Of a DNA stretch of 7,152 nt, positions 6,275 through 7,152 are shown piece after piece (position 1 is the first letter of the stretch; every line of letters begins with the position of its first letter). The stretch lies in contig CAMVBP010000104.1 in NCBI GenBank assembly GCA_947165795.1, forward strand, positions 1 to 7,152, written 5' to 3'. Source of the DNA: an uncultured Treponema sp. (GTDB lineage: Bacteria; Spirochaetota; Spirochaetia; Treponematales; Treponemataceae). The position numbers and the translations under genes were made by a program. A model generated the notes under the pieces. That model made no database searches. It had not been told where the DNA came from and saw nothing but the letters and a program-made list of their open reading frames with translations.

Positions 6275-7152
6275 AAAAATCAAATCTATTATTTCACAAA
6301 TGACACTGGAAGAAAAAGCTTCTCTATGTTCAGGAAAAGACTGGTGGCGTACTAAACCTGTAGAAAGACTTGGAATTCCTTCTGTAATGGTAAGTGACGG
6401 TCCTTCAGGATTAAGAACTCAAATAGAAAACGGTAGTGATGAAAATGACAGCATTACTGCAGTCAGTTTTCCTTCTGGCTGTGCAACAGCTGCTTCATGG
6501 GATAGAGACTTATTGTATAAAGAAGGTCAGATTTTAGGTAACGAAGCAAATGCCATGAATGTTTCTGTTCTTCTTGGACCTGCAATTAATATCAAGCGTT
6601 CTCCGCTTTGCGGTCGCAATTTTGAATATTTTTCCGAAGATCCATATCTTGCAGGTCAGCTTTCTGAATATTATACAAAGGGCGTTCAGTCTCAGAATGT
6701 GGGAGTTTCTGTAAAGCATTTTGCCGCAAACAATCAGGAATTCCGCCGTTTCTCTGTTTCTGAAAAAATTGATGAAAGAACTCTTCGCGAAATTTATCTT
6801 CCTGCATTTGAAAACACTGTAAAAAAAGCTCAGCCAAAAAATATCATGTGTTCGTATAACGCAATTAACGGAACACTTTCAAGCGAAAACAAATGGCTTT
6901 TAAATGACGTTCTTAGAAATGAATGGGGATTCAAAGGTTTCGTCGTTTCGGACTGGGGTGCAGTTAATGACCGTGTTGAAGGAATTAAAGCCGGCTTAAA
7001 TCTTGAAATGCCTTATTCCGGCGGCCTTACAGATTCTTACATTGTTGAAGCCGTAAAAAACGGAACTCTTGAAGAATCACGGCTTGATGAAGTTGTTGCA
7101 GATTTATTGAACTTTATTTTTGAGTATACAGAAAATAAAAAATCAGGCAGCT
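6267..7152 (+). CDS. Glycoside hydrolase family 3 beta-glucosidase (C-terminus cut by window edge)
   Basis: The enzyme would release glucose from beta-glucosides such as cellobiose by a retaining mechanism. 295 codons are present, covering most of the N-terminal GH3 TIM barrel; the family usually has about 700-800 residues, so more than half is missing. Visible features are QMTLEEKASLCSG (11-23), SDGPSGLR (43-50) with D44, LLGPAINIKRSPLCGRNFEY (102-121), KHFAANNQE (150-158) and the catalytic nucleophile D229 in VVSDWGAVNDR. From memory the whole stretch resembles beta-glucosidase B (BglB) of Clostridium thermocellum. No signal peptide is present, so it is probably cytoplasmic, acting on imported oligosaccharides. 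Two ATGs are possible: 6267 has GGGA 8 nt upstream, whereas 6261 would be too close to it, so 6267 is preferred. It overlaps the nuclease stop by 8 nt, suggesting translational coupling. Exact substrate (glucoside or xyloside) is uncertain. Confidence 0.93.
   Translation, partial: MTEKIKSIISQMTLEEKASLCSGKDWWRTKPVERLGIPSVMVSDGPSGLRTQIENGSDENDSITAVSFPSGCATAASWDRDLLYKEGQILGNEANAMNVSVLLGPAINIKRSPLCGRNFEYFSEDPYLAGQLSEYYTKGVQSQNVGVSVKHFAANNQEFRRFSVSEKIDERTLREIYLPAFENTVKKAQPKNIMCSYNAINGTLSSENKWLLNDVLRNEWGFKGFVVSDWGAVNDRVEGIKAGLNLEMPYSGGLTDSYIVEAVKNGTLEESRLDEVVADLLNFIFEYTENKKSGS

Overview
The window looks like ordinary chromosomal DNA from an AT-rich bacterium, most likely a Treponema-type spirochaete from a gut or rumen habitat. 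This is an inference. GpmA resembles the T. pallidum enzyme as I remember it, MurD has spirochaete-like motif variants, and the GH3 enzyme fits a plant-fibre niche. No database search was possible. Six protein genes are visible, two of them cut by the window edges, plus one tRNA gene.

Left half, minus strand, read from high to low coordinates: aroC (4078-2969), a penicillin-binding-protein-type D-Ala-D-Ala carboxypeptidase (2935-1496), tRNA-Leu(UAA) (1460-1375) and murD (1316 to beyond position 1). aroC and the carboxypeptidase are 33 nt apart and probably share a transcript. The tRNA has its own near-consensus promoter, whose -35 box overlaps the carboxypeptidase stop codon, and its own intrinsic terminator, which lies just ahead of murD. 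Two of the genes act on peptidoglycan: MurD adds D-Glu to UDP-MurNAc-L-Ala in the cytoplasm, and the carboxypeptidase trims pentapeptides outside the membrane. AroC makes chorismate.

Middle, 4079-4371: a divergent intergenic region with two GC-rich islands that can form hairpins in otherwise AT-rich DNA. The island next to gpmA would lie in its 5' leader if the proposed promoter is right, and it contains a 7-nt segment with two competing pairing partners.

Right half, plus strand: gpmA (glycolytic phosphoglycerate mutase, 4372-5121), a 136-nt gap with a third GC-rich hairpin island, a secreted DNA/RNA non-specific endonuclease (5258-6274) carrying an unusual Ala/Gly/Ser-rich insertion, and a GH3 beta-glucosidase (6267 to beyond the end). 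The last two overlap by 8 nt and look co-translated, pairing a scavenging nuclease with a cytoplasmic glycosidase.

I found no CRISPR array, insertion sequence, prophage gene or defence system. The points most worth a second look are the structured GC-rich islands around gpmA and the low-complexity insertion in the nuclease.
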